Source: Epiperipatus broadwayi
Lineage: Eukaryota > Onychophora > Udeonychophora > Euonychophora > Peripatidae
Assembly (NCBI GenBank): GCA_028023455.1
Contig: JAQFVV010012498.1
Span: 3,889,797 to 3,953,796 of the forward strand
Length of the DNA: 64,000 nt
Direction: 5' to 3'
Below, piece by piece: positions 52,352-63,821 of this stretch. Below the pieces are notes generated by a model, which ran no database searches, was not told the origin of the DNA, and saw only the letters and a program-made list of their open reading frames with translations. Within the stretch, counting starts at the first letter, position 1; every line of letters begins with the position of its first letter. Made by a program: the position numbers and the translations under genes.

Positions 52352-52565
52352 TGGCTTTGGCGGGATGGCTCAGATGGTTAGAGCATTAGCTTATAATTCA
52401 ATACTCAAGAATCTAAGGGTTCAGGTTTGATATGCTAGTAATGCCACTGGTCAAGTCAGCAACACCTGAAGAAAAGGGAATAATACCTCTCAAAACATTG
52501 TGCATATACTAACCTGTGTGCTATTACTAATAGTTGAATGTATTTGGAAAAAATAAATAAAGTTA
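52352..52565 (+). mobile_element. tRNA-derived SINE, plus strand
   Basis: The head 'ggcgggatggctcagatggt' followed by 'tagagcatta' resembles a tRNA 5' half with a pol III A box (TGGCTCAGATGG). About 50 bases later 'gggttcaggtttga' resembles a B box. A non-tRNA body follows, and the element ends 'gaatgtatttggaaaaaata' at an A-rich tail. The inverted sister copy at 52123-52300 supports this as a real repeat family. It would be transcribed by pol III and mobilised by a LINE. Confidence 0.82.
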
Positions 52566-53794
52566 CATTTTTAAAGACATTTATTACTCTTATTAGATTA
52601 TGGAAATAGTTCAATATAAAAATACAACTAAAGCACCATGATCACAAATCTTCAGGAATATCACTATAGTGTTTCTTCATTCTTTATAACCACAATGAAT
52701 CTCTGGAAGCAACCTATTCAAAAAAATCCATGAATATACTTTTGCTGTAGTGAGTAATAATATTCCATAATAATTACTGCAATCTAGTCTATTATTTTTA
52801 TTTTAAAAATTTCTGATAAATGCCCTACACAATTTCTCATCAGGATCTGACACTTTTTTAATTTTAAGATTACAAATAATTCCTTTGATTCCACTAAACT
52901 GTATATTAATATCCAAATCTGAATGAGTAGATAAAGCCAATAAATTATTACCAGTCATCATCTCAATTTTCATATCATTATTCCAAAAAATTATCAAAAT
53001 ACTTCTTTCTCCAGTGAAAATATAATCTAATCTAAAAAGAGGTCATTAATGGATTTAATAGGATAGTAATATTGCTTTTCAGATTATATATTGCTTTTAA
53101 TGCATTAAAAATGTAAAATAACTGCAATGAGTAAATGGATGAATTTTCTAAGTAGTTTTAAGCAATAATAATTTTTAAGCTTCCTTGTTAGTCATTAAAC
53201 TTCTATCTTTAAATCTCTATATTATTATAAATATCCACATTCGGGTTTTTATTTTGTCAAGCAAAAATCTTATATTTATTAATTAAGACATCAATAAATA
53301 ATAAAAGCATTGTTAGAAATATCATTGATAATTTTTTTTCAATGAATCGCCCCAAAATTTATTTGAATCAGTAACGCATTCTATAAGAGGATTCCCTGCC
53401 TTGGTAAAATGACATTTCTGAACATGTAAATTGGTGTAGCATCTCATTTAATCCATCAATTATAATAATTTTATTTGTTTACCCATACTTGTAATATACT
53501 AGCAGTACTTTGTTTTTGAATAATAAAATATCAAATTGCTATAATTATTTTAATATATACTAATCACTTAATCAAAACGATGAAATTAATTTTATCTTAA
53601 CTATCTAACTTTTAAAGAAAAATAATAATTATAAGGGTTTTTTTTTTCACATATATATTTTACTTCTATTCAATTTTTTTCACTTATAAGTTTTACAGTT
53701 ATAAATGTGATGCTGGATATTTTCTTTATATCATTCTATGTCAAATTATGCAGAACTCAATATTTTCAAAGTTTTTGTTTATTTTTTTCTGTTA
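52566..53794. other. Non-coding DNA
   Basis: No gene is supported. A 64-codon frame at 52803-52997 (minus) has no recognisable similarity. Confidence 0.5.
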
Positions 53795-54080
53795 TATATA
53801 TATATATAGTAAAAGGCTGGCGGATTCCCTAAGAGATAGGGGGAGCACATCTTACTATGGTCGGACTTTGGGTCTTCAGATACAATGCAAGTGATTACAC
53901 AATGAAATACATAACCTATGATTGTACCTACTTCCAATAGACTAGATCTACCTATTTTTATTAACCTAGATACAATTTGGGTCAGTTCATCCAATTCTCA
54001 CCCCTTTCTAGCCACGTTATACCATAGTATTTGAACTCAGGGAGTAATTGCCTGAGCTCTCTTATCAGGGAAGATCACAT
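53795..54080 (-). mobile_element. Probable SINE, minus strand
   Basis: The segment is clearly richer in G+C than its flanks. Read on minus, 'ataagagagctcaggcaatt' and then 'ccctgagttcaaatactatg' resemble pol III promoter boxes (B box GAGTTCAAATAC). A body of about 200 bases follows, ending 'gggaatccgccagcc' beside a short TA run. It has no second copy in the window to confirm it. Confidence 0.5.
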
Positions 54081-54884
54081 TAATAGTAGTTATTGCACCT
54101 CTATATAAGTGATAATTAATAACCAAAAATCAATTAAGCATAAGATATATAAAAATATGTATGTGCGGTATAAGTATATATGTATTAAAAGTTATAATAA
54201 ATGACTTAAATATGTATATGTATTTCCTCTATCATAATAATTATATTAATAGGTGTAAAACTAAATAAGATAATAATGTTTATAATCGGTATGTGAATAG
54301 TGAAGAACTATAAAGCTGATGGTGGATATTGAAATAATGATGAGTTAGAGACCAGATTAAAATAACGAATTATATAAACATTTATTGATTAACAGAATAA
54401 AAATATAAAATATGAATAACAATTAAATCTGATACATGTAATTTATTTTGTCAAGGATGAATTTTTACCACATCAATATCTATAATGATATTAATAAAAA
54501 ATAAAACCCTTACACTAAACCCAATGGTAGAAGTTCATGTACTAGGCTAATTATTTACAACAACGGATATGTAAAACCATAATATGTATATGTGATTTCG
54601 ATTTTAGCTGGCTAATTTAAAATATGTATACAAGCATAACAACAACAACAAAAATCTTTGATGTCTAGATAAATCAATGCTTATAAATCATTGATTAATT
54701 AAAGCAATATAAAAATAAACTTAATTAATAATAAAGAAATAAAAAATCTCTCATTGAGTTTTGCTTATTATAAGATAATATTAAAATTTCTTACCTCCTA
54801 ATTTCCTATATGTTGTCAAAAGTCAGTGAGATGGGAAGGTCAAAACTAGTAATTTTTTTTATTCTTTATACAATTAAAGATGAT
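54081..54884. other. Non-coding DNA
   Basis: AT-rich with no recognisable feature. Confidence 0.5.
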
Positions 54885-55084
54885 AAATATTATATATATA
54901 ATACATATTTTGCGGGTTCATCCATGTTAAAAACTTTTAATATTAATATACTGACGTTTCGACTTGGTCCCACAAGCCATCCACAGAGTTATAAAAAGTA
55001 GAAAGACGGTTGTAGAGGCGCTACAATCACTGATTTGAATAAAACGTTATAATTCCACCAATAGCAAAAATGTTAAATTTAGGA

Positions 55085-56540
55085 ATGTTTTTTAAAAAAA
55101 TCTTCCCAAATGGGAGGAAGTTTGCATGTATCATCTCACTTATTGATACAATCTGGCCTTTTAAATATCTCAATGGCTTCTCTAATTTGTCATTGGTAGA
55201 GATTATGACATCTGGATATGATCCTGGTACTAGAAAAATCAATTTTATGACCTGAATGTATAGTATGGAGTGAGAGTGCTGATGATGATGAGTGTTGTTT
55301 AACTGCATTAGCATGCTCATCTTTCCTAACACTGATGCGATAATTACTCATACCTATGTAAGAAGCTTTACAATTTTTATATGAGATTTGATAGACACCA
55401 TGAGATTCAAGAGGGATTGAATCCTTAGGCTTGGTGATTATATTGCTGATCTTTTGATGAGCAGACAATGCTGTATCTATATTATAGCATTTTAATATAC
55501 GTCCGATACTGTCTGTAGTTCCTTTTACATATGGAACACAAATCCTAATAGCTGATTTATCATCTTTTTGTTTCCTATTTTGTTTATTTTGGGCTTGAAA
55601 TAAGGCTTTTTTTATAAATTTGTAATTATAACTATTTGTTAATAAAACACTATTAATATGATTTATTTCTTCTTTCAGATGTGTCTCATCTGAAAGGTTA
55701 ATTGCTCTATTTAAAAGAGTTTTGGCTACAGAAACTATCTGAGTTTGGTGATGATGAGAATGTAAATGTAAATATCTGTCTGTGTGTGTATCTTTTCTGT
55801 AAATAGAAAAAGATAAACTATTTGGTGTTCTGGTGACTAGAACATCAAGAAAAGGGAGTTTTCCATCAGACTCTGTCTCCATTGTAAATTTAATATGAGG
55901 ATGCATACAATTTAAATGTAAAAAAAAATCATCTAATTTATTTTTTCCATGTTGCCATATGACAAAAGTGTCATCTATGTATCTCAGCCAAATGAGAGGT
56001 TTTAAAGTTGATGATTCTAAAGCACGAGTTTCTATATATTCCATGAATAAATCAGCTATTACTCCTGAGATAGGTGAGCCCATAGGAGTACCAAAAACTT
56101 ATCTGTAATGCTGTCCATTGTATACAAAATATGTATTTAAAAGACAATGTTTAATCAAAGCAATAATATGATCTGGTAAATTGCAACATTGTGAGATTAT
56201 ATTTAAAGCTTCATCAATTGGAATGTTTGTAAACAAAGACACGACATCAAAACTGACCAGAATGTCATTAGCATTAATTTTTAAACTTTTTAAAACAGAA
56301 ATAAAATGAAGAGAGTTTTTAATATATGATTTAATAGATGGGATTGTAGGTTTAATGAAATCCGATAAGTATCTGGCTAAAATATGAGTTGGAGAACCTA
56401 TTGCACTTACTATTGGACAAGGGGGTATCTGGTTTGTGAATTTTTGGAAGTCCATAAAATTTTGGACAGACACAAGATTTTTCACGAGGGATTATTTTAT
56501 TTTTTATCTCTGTTTCAATAGGTGATTTATTAATAAAAGA
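55085..56540 (-). pseudogene. PLE B left-arm RT and GIY-YIG relic
   Basis: From the 5' side on minus: RT motif 2 ('PIVSAIGSPTHILA'), motif 3 ('ILVSFDVVSLFTNIP'), then a nonsense TAA near 56100 where the right copy has CAA. Next come motif 4 ('MGSPISGVIADLFM'), the intact catalytic 'LRYIDDTFVIW' and the nuclease signature 'GVYQISYKNCKASYIGMS'. A 2-base deletion near 56420 shifts the frame upstream of motif 2, and a further stop after 'HNLYQ' near 55190 truncates the C-terminus. The YxDD residues survive, but the reading frame is broken at least three times. Confidence 0.88.
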
Positions 56541-56570
56541 TTTTGTTGTTTTTTTTTTGCTCTCTCTACA

Positions 56571-58395
56571 GATGAAATTTCGGTTTTAGAAAAAGGTTTC
56601 AATTTTACTTTAACACCTTCCCGGATACTTTTTGAGAAAATTGTTTGTAATGTTGAATCAGCTCTTGATAAAACTGATTCTACATCGGCTGATTTGGCTA
56701 GAGCTGAGATTTGTAATATTTTAAAAAAAGCTAAGCTTCCTAAAAATAATATTTCAAAGAAAGAAACACAAGCATTAAATAACTTAAAATCAGACAAATC
56801 AATTGTTGTACTTCCAGCTGATAAAAGTAATGCCACGGTTGTAATGGATCGTGCCATTTACCATATTAAAATTTTAAATCTGATTAATGATAAGACTTAT
56901 AAACTATCAAAAAGAGATCATACTATGTATTTGGAAAAAACAACAAAAGCTATTATTAATAAATCGCCTATTGAAACAGAGATAAAAAATAAAATAATCC
57001 CTCATGAAAAATATTGTGTCTGTCCAAAATTTTATGGACTTCCAAAAATTCACAAACCAGATACCCCCCTTCATCCAATAGTAAGTGCAATAGGTTCTCC
57101 AACTCATATTTTAGCTAGATGCTTATCGGATTTCATTAAACCTACAATCCCATCTATTAAATCATATATTAAAAACTCTCTTCATTGTATTTCTGTTTTA
57201 AAAAGTTTAAAAATTAATGCTAATGACATTCTGGTCAGTTTTGATGTCGTGTCTTTGTTTACAAACATTCCAATTGATGAAGCTTTAAATATAATCTCAC
57301 AACGTTGCAATTTACCAGACCATATTATTGCTTTGATTAAACATTGTCTTTTAAATACATATTTTGTATACAATGGACAACATGACAGACAAGTTTTTGG
57401 TACTCTTATGGGCTCACCTGTCTCAGGAGTAATAGCTGATTTATTCATGGAATATATAGAAACTCGTGCTTTAGAATCATCATCTTTCAAACCTCTCATT
57501 TGGCTCAGATACATAGATGTTACATGGAAAAAATAAATTAGATGATTTTTTCTTACATTTAAATAATATGCATCCTCATATTAAATTTACAATGGAGACA
57601 GAGTCTGATGGAAAACTACCTTTTCTTGATGTTCTAGTCACCAGAACACCAAATAGTTTATCTTTTTCTATTTACAGAAAGGATACACACACAGACAGAT
57701 ATTTACATTTACATTCTTGTCATCACCCAACTCAGATAGTTTCTGTAGCCAAAACTCTTTTAAATAGGGCAATTAACCTTTCAGATGAGACACATCTGAA
57801 AGAAGAAATAAATCATATTAATAGAGTTTTATTAGCAAATAGTTATAATTACAAATTTATAAAAAAAGCCTATTTCAAGCCCAAATTAGACAAAGTAGGA
57901 AACAAAAAGATGATAAATCAGCTATTAGGATTTGTGTTCTATATGTAAAAAGGAACGACAAACAGTATTGGACGTATATTAAAATGCTATAATATAGATA
58001 CAGCATTTTCTGCTCATCAAAAGATCAGCAATATAATAACAAAGCCTAAAGATTCAATCCCTCTTGAATCTCATGGTGTCTATCAAATCTCATGTAAAAA
58101 TTGTAAAGCTTCTTACATAGGTATGAGTAATCATCGCATCAGTGTTAGGAGAGATGAGCATGCTAATGCAGTTAAACAACACTCATCATCATCAGCACTC
58201 TCACTCCATACTATAGATTCAGGTCATAAAATTGATTTTTTTAGTACCAGGATCATATCCAGATGTGATAATCTCTACCAATGCAAAATTAGAGAAGCCA
58301 TTGAGATACTTAAAAGGCCAGATTGTATCAATAAGCGAGATGATACATGCAAACCTCCTTCTATTTGGAAAGATTTTTTAAAAAAACATTCCTAA
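56571..58395 (+). pseudogene. PLE B right-arm RT and GIY-YIG relic (longer copy)
   Basis: The frame is already open upstream of 56694. The RT N-terminal part is present ('DEISVLEKGFNFTLTPSR', 'SIVVLPADKSNATVVMD'), then 'FYGLPKIHKP', 'ILVSFDVVSLFTNIP' and 'MGSPVSGVIADLFM'. At about 57515 a deletion removes the second catalytic aspartate (YIDD becomes YIDV) and shifts the frame. Coding resumes at 57517-57948 and again from about 57950 to 58395 with the nuclease 'GVYQISCKNCKASYIGMS' and 'RRDEHANAV'. Family ORFs are a single protein; here it is three pieces. Confidence 0.88.
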
Positions 58396-58607
58396 ATTTA
58401 ACATTTTTGCTATTGGTGGAATTTTAATGTTTTATTCAAATCAGTGATTGTAGTGCCTCTACAACCATCTTTCTACCTTTTTATAACTCTGTGGATGGCT
58501 TGTGTGACCAAGTCGAAATGTCAGTATATTAATATTAAAAGTTTTTAACACGGATGAACCCGCAAAATATGTATTTTATATATTTAACCCATGCAAATCT
58601 TTGTTTT

Positions 58608-58608
<1 letters not shown>

Positions 58609-58640
<32 letters not shown>
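58609..58640. repeat. (TA)n at the PLE B right end
   Basis: About 15 TA units directly after the PLE 3' terminus, followed by a run of ten C near 58651. Confidence 0.9.
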
Positions 58641-58644
<4 letters not shown>

Positions 58645-59814
58645 CTAATCCCCCCCCCCTTATTACTCTCATACAGAGTTTCTCCAAAATTATACACATT
58701 AGCTTCCATGTGTAGAAACAAAAATAATACATAAAATTTACAATAGACAAAATAATAAAACAAAAATGACAATTTTTATCCCATTATGTTAATTAAAGTT
58801 CGATGCATCTACTGGAAATTGTTCATTTGCTAAATAAATTCCTAGGAATGGATATGAAGTTCTATTCCCATCGATCAATAGCAATTTCTGGTCTGAGTCA
58901 AGAAATAATAGTGTTCTCCGTTTATCCTGTCTTGGATTTGGTTAGGGATTTTATTTAAAGCAAAGATGGTTTTTAAGTTTCTCCTAAATGGACATGTTAA
59001 AATCTTTAAACTTTCATGGCTTTATTGATGACATATTATTACCCCATGATACAAAGTTTTCAGCAAGAAATCATGATATAAAAATAATATATGTTTATTT
59101 ATTCATTTGCTTCTCAAGATTTCAATGACTATCTTATTATATATCAAAACAATTAATTATTGAATATTACTGCAACACTTAAATTTAGCTAAAATTTATC
59201 TAATCAGTGAATAATTTACATCTTTTTACTTTCAAATTATTTCTTTCCCTTCACATGATTGCTTTAAAATTTCAGCTTTTGATCATTTTGATTAATATTT
59301 TTTAAAAAAAATATTTATATATTTAAATTCAAACATTCACATCCATTATGTATTCGAATTTATTTTTTTAAGCAGAAAAAAAAAATAATGTTTGATCTTC
59401 GAATGCAGAAGACAATTATAACAATTAATACGGCATTGTAGATTGCATGAAGTTTTTTAAATATTTTAACCTTGACATTGGATTATAAATGAAAAAAATA
59501 ATTTATGAAGATCTTAAATTTCATTTCCACAACTTCCATCTCCACAAATGGTTGTGATGTGTTTAGATTTTAATTCAGTCATTGTTTTTATTTTTATTTT
59601 TAAGTTTATGTGTAAGCTTTTTGATGTAGTCATCCCCAATTATTAACATATAATACATTTTATTCCAGTGTTAATATACCCATCTGTTTCTCCCTAGCAA
59701 TTTAATGGCTTTTATTACTTCTTTAGAAATAAAAAGATGTTTATACACATGTATATGTTGGAAAAAAATGTTACTATGACAATTTGCTTGGCAATTTATT
59801 GGTTAAGCAAATAT
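58641..59814. other. Non-coding DNA
   Basis: AT-rich with no recognisable gene or repeat. Confidence 0.5.
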
Positions 59815-59905
59815 GTTATGAGGCTCCAATTGGTAGAGTGTCTTAAATAACTGGATGGTGTGGCAGGTTGTAGCTCATCACTACAAACCCCTTCTCTTAC
59901 AGAGT
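59815..59905 (+). repeat. Possible tRNA-derived SINE fragment
   Basis: 'gaggctccaattggtagagt' resembles a pol III A box region, and about 40 bases later 'ggttgtagctcatcactaca' sits where a B box would be, though it is degenerate. No second copy or tail was seen. Confidence 0.35.
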
Positions 59906-60134
59906 TAAAATTTTAACTTATGAAAAGAATTTTATCACTAACATATAAGTACGTGTTTGTTTAATGCTGGATTGAGTTAGGTTTCAATGAGGGGTTTTAA
60001 AAAAATTACTTTAATGTTGCTTAATTTTATCAGCTAGTCTTTCAAAATTACTTTACACTTTATTTTTATGGTTAAATCATATATCATTTAAAATGTGATT
60101 TCAACTTAGGGTTTTTTTCTTTCCTTCTCGTTGA

Positions 60135-60360
60135 TGGTTATGTGGACCAAACAATTAACTGGTAATGCATCTCTATTTAGATGACACATAACTTTATTTA
60201 TTAGCCTTAATCCTGCTCCTTTTTTGAGTCTTACTGGATTTTTTTTTAAGATCTAACTAAATATTAGAGCATCCATCACTCTGTATGGATTGACTCTTCT
60301 ATCTTGGTTAATGTCAAGATAATCCAATGCTTTTAGAGCATTAACCTGGGTATATCCTCA
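60135..60360 (-). pseudogene. Coding-like relic at the 3' side of the decayed gypsy element
   Basis: One minus-strand frame reads 'QVNALKALDYLDINQDRRVN' and, after one stop, 'NPVRLKKGAGLRLINKVM'. It lies just downstream of integrase-tail fragments and is probably part of the same element's pol or an accessory protein. I cannot name it. Confidence 0.35.
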
Positions 60361-60554
60361 TCAACAAAAAAATATAAATATAATATTCCTGGTTATACTT
60401 TTTTTTTAAAATCACCTAGGTATAAATATATATATTTTCTCTGATATTGATTTTATCTCTTACTATGCTTTAACTATCACTTCTAGTTATTATTCCAGCT
60501 GGGTTGTGCATTATATTAAGTGACTGTATATTCACATGGAGATTCCAAGATATG

Positions 60555-60790
60555 GTTTTCAAGATATGGGCATTATATGTTTCACATACCTCTCCTCCAA
60601 TATCAATCCAATATGCATTAGACCAGATTGTTTTACTATAGTAAATGGTCCTTCATATTGATTAAAAAACTCATGGTACATATTATCTTGTGGTTTACTT
60701 ACCTGTGGGTTTTTATCAAGACTTTGTCCCCTACTTTAAAATTATAATATACTTTTTCTTTTTTATCTTTATTTCTTAGGTCAGCCATTT
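60555..60790 (-). pseudogene. Gypsy integrase C-terminal fragment
   Basis: On minus, 'YYNFKVGDKVLIKTH' is followed after a frameshift by 'EFFNQYEGPFTIVKQ', the GPY/F motif that marks the end of Ty3/gypsy integrase, then 'CETYNA' in another frame. Stops and frameshifts make it non-functional. Confidence 0.65.
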
Positions 60791-60885
60791 TCTTGAGCCT
60801 TTCATATGCTTGTAATATTTCCTATTCAACATTTATTTCTGTGGGATATACTGGTATAGGTATGAGTTGGTATACTCATTTATTA

Positions 60886-60889
<4 letters not shown>

Positions 60890-60943
<54 letters not shown>
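60890..60943. repeat. (CA)n-(TA)n microsatellite
   Basis: About 12 CA units pass directly into about 15 TA units. Confidence 0.95.
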
Positions 60944-60946
<3 letters not shown>

Positions 60947-61259
60947 ATTGGGGTCTATTGCTCTCCAGTGCTACTAACTTAACTTATACCATGTATTTGC
61001 TTTTATTAGTGTTAAAAAATTCTAGGTGCATCTATTTATGCTCTAACTGTTTTTGAAACATTCATAAAACAATTTTATATATTCTTTAAAATAATATTTA
61101 TATAAAAAGGTAACTAAATTAGCATTAACTTTCTAGTATTAAGTTTTTTTTAATAGAATATATTATCTTACAATAAAAATTTGTATTCATAAACTTTTGA
61201 GTTGTCCAGTGTACAAATTCCAAATTGCAATCTTTGAGGTCCATATCTTTATTAGATTT

Positions 61260-61541
61260 TTAAGCACTAGCATTTCAATGCCTAATGAATGTAAAAGGAC
61301 CTTCATATGTATTGCATAGTTTATGAAACTGGCAATCTCTTTGTTTAGTGATTTCTAATGTGGCATTCTTTATCATGTTCCAATTGTTTTGCCTATCTGG
61401 GCCATCGTGTTGATAGTAGAGTGCACTTAAATGCCAAAGCAAACATCTAAAATGATTATATACTTTGTCATTGTCAAAATTTCCTAAAGTAGTGTGGTGA
61501 TTGTGATAACTTATCATGGTTAAAGTCTTCTGTGTTAACAA
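61260..61541 (-). pseudogene. Second gypsy integrase C-terminal fragment
   Basis: A frame of 88 codons ends 'RDCQFHKLCNTYEGPFTFIR', again the GPY/F motif. It is a different version from the one at 60555-60790, so two gypsy copies or a duplicated tail overlap here. Confidence 0.6.
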
Positions 61542-61568
61542 TATTATATTCTGATAGATGATATATAG

Positions 61569-61928
61569 TTAATCTCTATCTTGTTCAGAGAATACTTTAA
61601 TTTTGGTTTGATGGAAAATATGAGTATGATGGAATTTTTTTAAATATATATCTAATTCATTTTCCATCTCATCCTCTTTCATGTGCTTTTTCATAACACA
61701 TTTAAAATATAAGATTGTCTCACAAATTGTAAATTTATTAAGGTGGTTATCCTTAAGAATTTGAGAGCTTAGTTTTACTTGAGATGTGGCAGTATCATCC
61801 AACTGTTCTTGTCTCAACTTCTGAGATTCATAATCTATCTCAAACCTTATACTATCTAAGGATGGATTTGTTGAGTGGCTTAAACTCTCTATCTGACTTT
61901 GTGGACATAGATGACTTCTTGCCACCAT
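61569..61928 (-). pseudogene. Fragment of gypsy gag/pol relic
   Basis: A frame of 119 codons, charged, ending 'HQTKIKVFSEQDRD'. This resembles 'EKVFAEQDRHQVK' in the gag-like coiled coil at 62479-63078, suggesting an internal duplication or a second gag copy. No domain was identified. Confidence 0.4.
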
Positions 61929-62478
61929 GATATTGTGTTCATAAGGCTAAATTAGCTGGGTAGGCACTTTTGTAAGTGATATTGGAATATCTATGTTAAT
62001 TTCAAAAGGATTATCTCTTATTTCAGCTATTACCTTTTGTACAAAAATGGATTCTGGATTGTGGTCATTTATTTATTCCACTAAGATTTTTAGCAACAAT
62101 CTCCAAATCATTTTCTACTTCATTTTTTTAATTTTTGACTATCCTGAGTCTCATGCCTTGTTTCTGTTTGTTGCATTACCATGATTTCTGAGTCTTGTAA
62201 ACTCTCTGTTTCATTCATTTCCACAGTCCTTTTTGGGGTAATAGATTTTGATCAACTACTTCAAAAATATTGTGCTGATTCTTTGCATCTTTACTCTGTT
62301 GTATGATAGTATAATAATTCTGATGGTCTTTTTCTGTGATAATCATCTGATCAAATAGTGACTTTCTCTGGATATCATCATCACATTCAGGGTAAGTTTT
62401 GGGTTTTGATGATGGTTGTTCACACCAATCTGTGTCATATCATCATTTTTGCTACTGTCTTTGAAAACTACTTCTAAA

Positions 62479-63635
62479 TCATTTTTTTAACTTATCTCCA
62501 TTATCATAATTAGTTTGTGTTGATCTATCAATCTCAGTAGACTGCATTCCCATTCTATATGCCTTTGGGTGTAAATGAGTTTCAATTGCTTCAAATCTTT
62601 GATTAGTGGCTTTCTCCATATGGTCCAGCTGGTCCTGAATTCCTTTTATGCCTTCAATTACTGTTCCTAATTTTACATCTTTTGGAAGAGTCTCCAATTC
62701 ACTAGAAGCTATCTTTTCCTCCAAATGCTTTGCATTTTGACTCATCTCTTCAAAACATTTGTTATTCAATTCCACTTCATTATTTAATTGGGAGTGAAGT
62801 GGCTCAATTTTGGTGTTAATGACACTAATTTCTTCCTGAATTTTGACTTGGTGTCTATCCTGTTCAGCAAATACTTTTTCCTGAAAATGTACATGATTTT
62901 GTTGTACTTCTTCATATTTAGTATCTAGTTGGCTGATGATAGTATGCTGGAATTCTTCCAATCTCTGTTGACACCTTATGTCTTTCTCATCTATCTCTTT
63001 CCTCATTTCAAACATAGCCTGTTTCAATCCTTTATTATCTTCTTGGACACTATTTAAATCAAGAGATAATTGTTTCATATCTGCAGATAGTTTACTTTCA
63101 AATTAATTCATTTTTATATCCATATTAATGTTTAAATTACTGAAATTGGTTGTCATTTTTTGTCTTAAACTACTGTTATCACTATCTATCTTTACTTCTA
63201 ATCTACTGTTATTGCTATCCATTTTTGCTTCTAAACTACTATTGTTGATTATTTTTAACAATTCTTCCTTTAAACTACTGTTATTGGCTGCCATTTCTTT
63301 CTTCAAACTACTGTTATTAGTTGCCATTTCTTCTCTTAAACTACTCATGTTACTATTGATTTCCATGATTATTTGGACAAGCCGATCTATAGCTCCACTA
63401 TTTTCCACAGCTTGTGCTAATGCAACTCCAAGTGCTTGTGTGACTTCATTGGTATGAGTCTCTTGAGTTTGAAAAACTATCTGGTTTTCTTCCAACATCA
63501 GTGGGAAGTGTTCAGTTTCAGTTCTAGACCCCCAGATGCTTGGCGATACTTAGCTTCTTTCTCAACAACAGTGGTAGTCATTTCTATTTCACTATCACTA
63601 CTACTATCTGAATCTGATAAATGCTTAAGATCCAT
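62479..63635 (-). pseudogene. Decayed gypsy Gag, coiled-coil N-terminal half
   Basis: The probable original start is the ATG at 63635 ('MDLKHLSDSDSSSDSEIEM'), an acidic serine-rich leader. A frameshift then leads to a 131-codon stretch (63498-63103) with a run of 10-residue repeats ('NNSSLKKEMA', 'NNSSLKEELL', 'NNSRLEVKID'). After a stop, a 199-codon coiled coil follows (63078-62479, 'FQEKVFAEQDRHQVK', 'RFEAIETHL'). The design, an acidic leader followed by short tandem repeats and a long coiled coil, parallels the Gag proteins at 29101-31269 and 44029-44616. The capsid domain is not recognisable downstream. Confidence 0.65.
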
Positions 63636-63719
63636 ATTTAATAATTTTTTTTACTTCTGGTTAACATAAAAATTATATTTATAAATTTAAAATATATTAT
63701 TTGGTTTTATTAATACAAG

Positions 63720-63821
<102 letters not shown>

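Larger units (their letters stand above)
54885..58640. mobile_element. Penelope-like element family B, head-to-head inverted arms
   Basis: The left arm (about 54885-56556, minus) and right arm (about 56557-58640, plus) are inverted copies sharing about 1.65 kb. The right copy runs about 380 bp further 5'. Both outward ends carry the family 3' sequence ('acccgcaaaatatgta', 'gtcgaaa.gtcagtatatt'). The 3' fragment at 7885-8146 belongs to the same family. Both copies contain RT and GIY-YIG sequence but both are inactivated, by stops, frameshifts and a deletion through the RT active site. It is bounded on the right by (TA)n at 58609-58640. Confidence 0.88.

Noticed and set aside
52352-52430. Functional tRNA gene
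   Set aside because: A-box and B-box-like sequences are present, but the cloverleaf is not complete, and a shared non-tRNA body continues into an A-rich tail in two copies, so it is a SINE.
52803-52997. 64-codon minus-strand frame
   Set aside because: Balanced composition, but no recognisable motif, neighbour or repeat support; chance cannot be excluded.
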